NCBI GenBank assembly: GCA_014728875.1
Contig: WJKV01000051.1
Location: forward strand, 1-9,982
Reading direction: 5' to 3'
DNA from: Candidatus Woesearchaeota archaeon
GTDB taxonomy: Archaea > Nanobdellota > Nanobdellia > Woesearchaeales > WJKV01
DNA: 9,982 nt
Shown here: positions 9,401 through 9,982 of the stretch, piece after piece
How the letters are laid out: the number at the start of each line of letters is the position of its first letter
Position numbering within the stretch: the stretch's first letter is position 1
Made by a program: the position numbers and the translations under genes
The notes under the pieces: model-generated
Database searches by the model: none
The model's input: the letters and a program-made list of their open reading frames with translations, nothing else
What the model was told of the DNA's origin: nothing

Positions 9401-9982
9401 AAGTTGTTGGAGAAGCACCAAAACCTGATTATGGAGAGATTCCTGTTGTCTTTGGAGGGGAAGCACTTGAAGTGAGGAATACGGAAACCCCTAAAGACAG
9501 TCCTTATATCCGGGACAATATTGCCAGAGTATTTGCAGAAATATTATTATTAAAGCTTAAGGAACCTCTTCAGAAATATGCAAGAGAAATTGGTGCTGCT
9601 CAAATACGGATAAAATATACTAATAATGTTGAAAAAGATAGTGATGAAATTAGATACTTCATTGATACAGAATATCTTGATGAGAACGGTGAAGGAGTAA
9701 GAGGAGCAACCCCTCTCATTCATGTATGGAACGGAAGGATTAATTTTGAAGAAAAATATCATTTATTTGAGCCTCATGGTGTTGAGGATAAAGAATTGTA
9801 TAAATTGTTAATAAGAGCAGAAAGAGAGTTATTCCTTGACTTGGCTTCAAAAGGAGTGGATGTCACAGATTTCAAGTCTTTAACAAGTATCTCTACTGTT
9901 GAAGAAGCAAGAAATTTTCTTAAATATAGGGCAGGAATGCTGTATGATGAAAAGGCAGCAGAAAAATACGATGATATACACA
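1..9982 (+). CDS. Giant multidomain membrane-associated protein (HopA1-like, FHA, methyltransferase, M48 protease, UbiB-type kinase), partial at both ends
   Basis: One uninterrupted frame (+1, codon 1 at base 1) covers the window: 3,327 codons with no stop, so both termini lie outside. That it is coding, not chance, is shown by five recognisable domains in the same frame in series: HopA1-like (1-138), FHA (303-400), SAM-methyltransferase-like (about 550-877), M48 metalloprotease (1181-1359) and UbiB/ABC1 kinase (about 2669-3079). Catalytic or ligand-binding motifs are intact in the FHA, protease and kinase parts. A Gly-rich hydrophobic hairpin (942-986) predicts membrane insertion. Between the protease and kinase lie about 1,300 helical residues of unknown family. 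Composition is rich in Glu, Lys and Asp, with only four Cys, in two pairs (426/429 and 1053/1061). Arg is mostly AGA/AGG. No start or ribosome binding site can be chosen because the 5' end is missing. No single family covers the whole chain. The combined function is unknown; a membrane-tethered protein-modification or interaction factor is my inference. Confidence 0.95.
415..684 (+). other. Linker and helical segment after the HopA1-like domain
   Basis: Residues 139-228 start with a Pro/Thr-containing, probably extended stretch (PPSPAITNKQW, 138-148). Charged helices follow, including one at about 198-227 (LTRAEADRLVELSRIVVEKL and onward) with heptad-like hydrophobic spacing. I recognise no family. 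It probably connects the HopA1-like domain to the beta-rich module that follows. Confidence 0.4.
685..846 (+). other. Small beta-rich module of SH3/Tudor-like character
   Basis: Residues 229-282 read as alternating short strands: KIGDIIDVWRE (230-240), VKVLEYREPDIIV (248-260), QRLADQKRVRIPVKML (261-276). The order 'GD.V.vw', a strand, a strand carrying a basic turn and a closing 'v.ip...l' is typical of small five-stranded barrels such as SH3- or Tudor-like modules. No specific family or ligand can be named. It stands just before the FHA domain and could be a spacer or an extra binding module. The fold is inferred from strand pattern alone. Confidence 0.3.
907..1200 (+). other. Domain: FHA (forkhead-associated), phosphothreonine-binding
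   Basis: Residues 303-400 carry the complete FHA signature: FIGRDPGSDIMI (329-340, with the conserved Gly331-Arg332), VSRRHARIF (345-353, conserved Ser346 and His349), then WTIEDLGSANGIKVN (359-373, conserved Leu-Gly-Ser, Asn368 and Gly369), and L..GDKIEIG (382-391) as the last strands. In the family Arg and Ser contact the phosphate of phosphothreonine and the loop Asn contacts the peptide backbone. All are present, so binding competence is likely. Length, about 95 residues, is normal. The domain is cytosolic in known proteins. In bacteria and archaea FHA domains usually work beside Ser/Thr kinases; here the only kinase-family domain visible is the UbiB-type one about 2,300 residues downstream in the same chain. 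Confidence 0.93.
1258..1644 (+). other. Helical linker with a CxxC pair
   Basis: Residues 420-548 link FHA to the methyltransferase. The stretch opens with TCSNC (425-429), one of only two Cys pairs in the visible protein. A helix pair follows, IIFIRQIRTLLNQG and NIEEAYELLEQH (430-455), which has the look of a single TPR-like hairpin. More charged helices lie at 467-523. A lone CxxC could be a redox pair or half a zinc site, but no partner Cys or His pair stands nearby. No family recognised. Confidence 0.4.
1648..2631 (+). other. Domain: class I SAM-dependent methyltransferase-like, with coiled-coil insertion
   Basis: Residues 550-877. The glycine-rich SAM-binding motif I is clear: VPVIVSMGSGSSIVEYLL (572-589), a helix, then GAEVVAVEPD (593-602), where Glu600 is the acidic residue expected at the end of strand 2 to bind the SAM ribose. 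The motif IV region reads DAFIASWMPSRYDYT (755-769), followed by KLVFYAEESGGATG (776-789), the pattern of strands 4 and 5 with 'sWmP' as the active-site loop. The two halves are separated by about 150 residues, more than usual, because a charged coiled coil (665-700) and further helices are inserted. The end at 877 (SSLVPR) is approximate. Substrate is unknown. The loop is not the NPPY/DPPY of N-methyltransferases, so protein, lipid or small-molecule O/C-methylation are all open. A catalytically dead Rossmann domain is possible. Confidence 0.72.
1993..2100 (+). other. Coiled-coil insertion inside the methyltransferase-like domain
   Basis: Residues 665-700 (EILAQEKELEQARKEF and following, to DEQFED) form a highly charged heptad-type helix with hydrophobics at a/d-like spacing. 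It sits between the SAM-binding half (572-602) and the motif IV half (755-769). A second helix, at 707-745, may pack back on it to make an antiparallel hairpin protruding from the Rossmann core. Such insertions often mediate partner binding; that role is inference. Confidence 0.55.
2824..2958 (+). other. Predicted transmembrane hairpin, Gly-rich
   Basis: Residues 942-962 (PIGVAMGLGFAGSFFLGLVS and one more) and 969-986 (ATLGTIAIGMAGTLGYGI) are the only long uncharged hydrophobic stretches in the visible chain. The short polar turn AYGGWE separates them. Many small residues in G-x3-G-like spacing suit tight helix packing. An acidic stretch (PVEEEA, before 942) and a basic stretch (YRGMRWLKNR, from 987) flank the pair. 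As a two-pass hairpin it leaves the N-terminal domains (FHA, methyltransferase) and the C-terminal ones (protease, kinase) on the same side. By the positive-inside rule and the cofactors involved, that side should be the cytoplasm. A single longer pass is less likely, because Trp-Glu interrupts the middle. Confidence 0.75.
3001..3399 (+). other. Acidic low-complexity linker with a second Cys pair
   Basis: Residues 1001-1133 are rich in Glu, Asp, Pro and Ala, with no recognisable fold, and probably form a flexible tether between membrane hairpin and protease. DDSCSIGGSIHCEN (1051-1063) places Cys1053 and Cys1061 seven residues apart around a Gly-Gly turn, the arrangement expected of a small disulphide or metal-binding loop. 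An Ala-rich patch (VTGLAAAPAVE, 1097-1107) follows. No Cys codon occurs downstream of 1061 in this window. Confidence 0.5.
3400..3534 (+). other. Coiled coil before the protease domain
   Basis: Residues 1134-1178 (REYEVMDAEEKKEYL to the QEQRW end) form a continuous, extremely charged Lys/Glu helix with regularly spaced Leu, Val and Met, typical of a coiled coil or a long single alpha-helix. It leads directly into the M48 domain and could act as a rigid arm or oligomerisation segment. Confidence 0.6.
3541..4077 (+). other. Domain: M48-family zinc metalloprotease
   Basis: Residues 1181-1359. All hallmarks of M48 (Ste24/HtpX/BepA type) peptidases appear in order: SPEINAYVHKS (1216-1226, the 'd.peiNAf' strand), IYLGLIHDL (1234-1242), the zinc-binding helix AFILAHEMTHIEQG (1259-1272) with His1264, catalytic Glu1265 and His1268, then EYDADLRALHAMAKAGFNP (1298-1316), where Glu1298 is the expected third zinc ligand and Asp1302 the conserved 'ExxAD' Asp. 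SSHPRSVER (1337-1345) matches the conserved 'tHP...R' segment. HExxH-to-Glu spacing is only about 30 residues, compact for the family, where about 60 or more is common. Active-site residues are intact, so it is probably an active endopeptidase. The M48 membrane helices of Ste24/HtpX are absent; the upstream hairpin at 942-986 may anchor it instead. Possible targets include the protein itself. Confidence 0.88.
4078..6480 (+). other. Unassigned, mostly alpha-helical region (first part)
   Basis: Residues 1360-2160, about 800 residues, show amphipathic helices rich in Leu, Tyr, Glu, Lys and Asp, broken by short polar turns. I find no catalytic signature, no transmembrane segment, no Cys and no convincing tandem repeat. 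Local marks are a His cluster (HLHHLKRPGD, 1457-1466), an aromatic patch (SGWYYVRD, 1625-1632), and a Pro/Ser turn (NPFVPSTPSNLF, 2059-2070) that may be a domain border. A helical solenoid scaffold is plausible but the sequence does not prove it. The open frame is unbroken through the whole stretch, which argues for selection. Confidence 0.5.
6481..6501 (+). other. Ser/Gly flexible linker
   Basis: Residues 2161-2167 (SSSAGGG) form a small flexible linker, the only such stretch in the long helical region. It probably marks a boundary between two folded units, since the flanking sequence is ordinary amphipathic helix. Confidence 0.5.
6502..7995 (+). other. Unassigned helical region (second part), ending at the kinase
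   Basis: Residues 2168-2665 continue the helical style. A notable stretch is TTEHIHHFHPGFLYYPEENF (2219-2238), with four His in six residues, which could bind a metal. A more basic, less helical segment follows (LPKGAEYRWETGSKLPSRDF, 2283-2302), and then helices up to the kinase. Residues about 2560-2665 (EPSDEFHVHFESAKEVIF and onward) may be the N-terminal helical extension that many UbiB-family kinases carry before their KxGQ motif. No known family or repeat is recognised. Confidence 0.45.
8005..9237 (+). other. Domain: UbiB/ABC1/ADCK-family atypical kinase
   Basis: Residues 2669-3079 hold the family motifs in order. GVKVGQFLS (2686-2694) is the signature KxGQ motif (Lys2688, Gln2691). GAASIKQVHSA (2745-2755) is the Ala-rich nucleotide loop that replaces the P-loop. 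EVVIKVRRPG (2762-2771) contains the beta-3 Lys2766. NFNNEVENA (2813-2821) contains the family Glu2817 and Asn2820. VIIEEKIRGISL is the hinge. FHADLHPGNI (2941-2950) is the catalytic loop with Asp2944 and Asn2949, and MIDFGDIG (2960-2967) the metal-binding DFG with Asp2962. Nothing essential is missing. Departures are the Ala-to-Gly at the loop's first position, Lys2750 where Gly is usual, and a charged insertion of about 40 residues (2870-2910) after the hinge. Known members are ATPases/kinases tied to quinone and isoprenoid-lipid metabolism; a different substrate is possible here. Confidence 0.9.
9238..9432 (+). other. Post-kinase segment: short hydrophobic helix and charged linker
   Basis: Residues 3080-3144. 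WDYIKIGLSLMLGADLRRFLYRRE (from 3080; Trp3080 to Glu3103) contains an 11-12 residue apolar stretch bounded by Lys and Arg. That is too short for a normal transmembrane helix, but it stands where UbiB-family proteins usually have C-terminal membrane helices, so a membrane-surface anchor is possible. It is followed by a Glu/Lys-rich linker (3104-3140). Confidence 0.45.
9433..9982 (+). other. Unassigned C-terminal segment, continues beyond the window
   Basis: Residues 3145-3327. The segment begins EIPVVFGGEALEVRN (3147-3161), then helices (IARVFAEILLLKLKEPLQKY, 3175-3194), then an alternating strand-like part (AAQIRIKYTNN, EIRYFIDTEYLDENG, TPLIHVWNGRINF; 3199-3251) and a final helical part. The pattern of a helix, three or four strands and a helix suggests a separate alpha/beta domain, not a linker. 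I do not recognise the family, and the frame is still open at base 9982. Confidence 0.45.

Noticed and set aside
1..9982. Several separate genes (methyltransferase, protease, kinase) in an operon
   Set aside because: No stop codon exists in frame +1 anywhere in the window, and the inter-domain stretches remain open and compositionally protein-like. Later proteolytic processing by the M48 domain remains possible but leaves one gene.
1..9982. Recoded genetic code (TGA read as Gly or Trp)
   Set aside because: There is no TGA codon in the 3,327-codon frame. If TGA encoded an amino acid, some would be expected. Standard decoding explains everything.

Overview
The whole 9,982-base window lies inside one gene. 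Frame +1 reads from base 1 to base 9982 without a single TAA, TAG or TGA: 3,327 codons, open at both ends. The start and stop codons are both outside the window, so the product is a giant multidomain protein of more than 3,300 residues (roughly 380 kDa for the visible part). I see no intergenic space, RNA gene, repeat array, CRISPR or mobile element. All the other short open frames are shadows of this one.

Domain layout, left to right (residues counted from base 1): (1) residues 1-138, the C-terminal part of a probable HopA1-family domain, cut by the window edge; (2) residues 229-282, a small beta-rich module; (3) residues 303-400, a canonical FHA phosphothreonine-binding domain; (4) residues 420-548, a helical linker with a CxxC; (5) residues about 550-877, a class I SAM-dependent methyltransferase-like domain with a coiled-coil insertion; (6) residues 942-986, a Gly-rich transmembrane hairpin; (7) residues 1001-1178, an acidic linker and a coiled coil; (8) residues 1181-1359, an M48-type zinc metalloprotease with HExxH, a downstream Glu ligand and an SHPxSxxR motif; (9) residues about 1360-2665, some 1,300 residues of mostly helical sequence that I cannot assign; (10) residues about 2669-3079, a UbiB/ABC1/ADCK atypical kinase with its main motifs intact; (11) residues 3080-3327, a charged linker and an unassigned C-terminal segment that continues past the edge.

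Organism: giant genes of this kind are reported from uncultivated lineages, notably Omnitrophota, and large multidomain proteins also occur in DPANN archaea such as Woesearchaeota. The coding style (AGA/AGG over CGN for Arg, many ATA, Lys/Glu-rich, AT-rich) fits either and does not decide. The absence of in-frame TGA over 3,327 codons argues against the recoded-TGA bacteria.

How it may work (inference): a kinase-family domain, a phosphothreonine reader (FHA) and a domain related to HopA1 proteins, some of which are thought to act as phospho-Ser/Thr lyases in class V lanthipeptide synthesis, sit on one chain with a methyltransferase and a protease. A two-helix hairpin would keep all these domains on the same, presumably cytoplasmic, face of the membrane. 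The protein could be a membrane-tethered, self-contained protein-modification machine or a predation/symbiosis factor. Neither role is demonstrated by the sequence.
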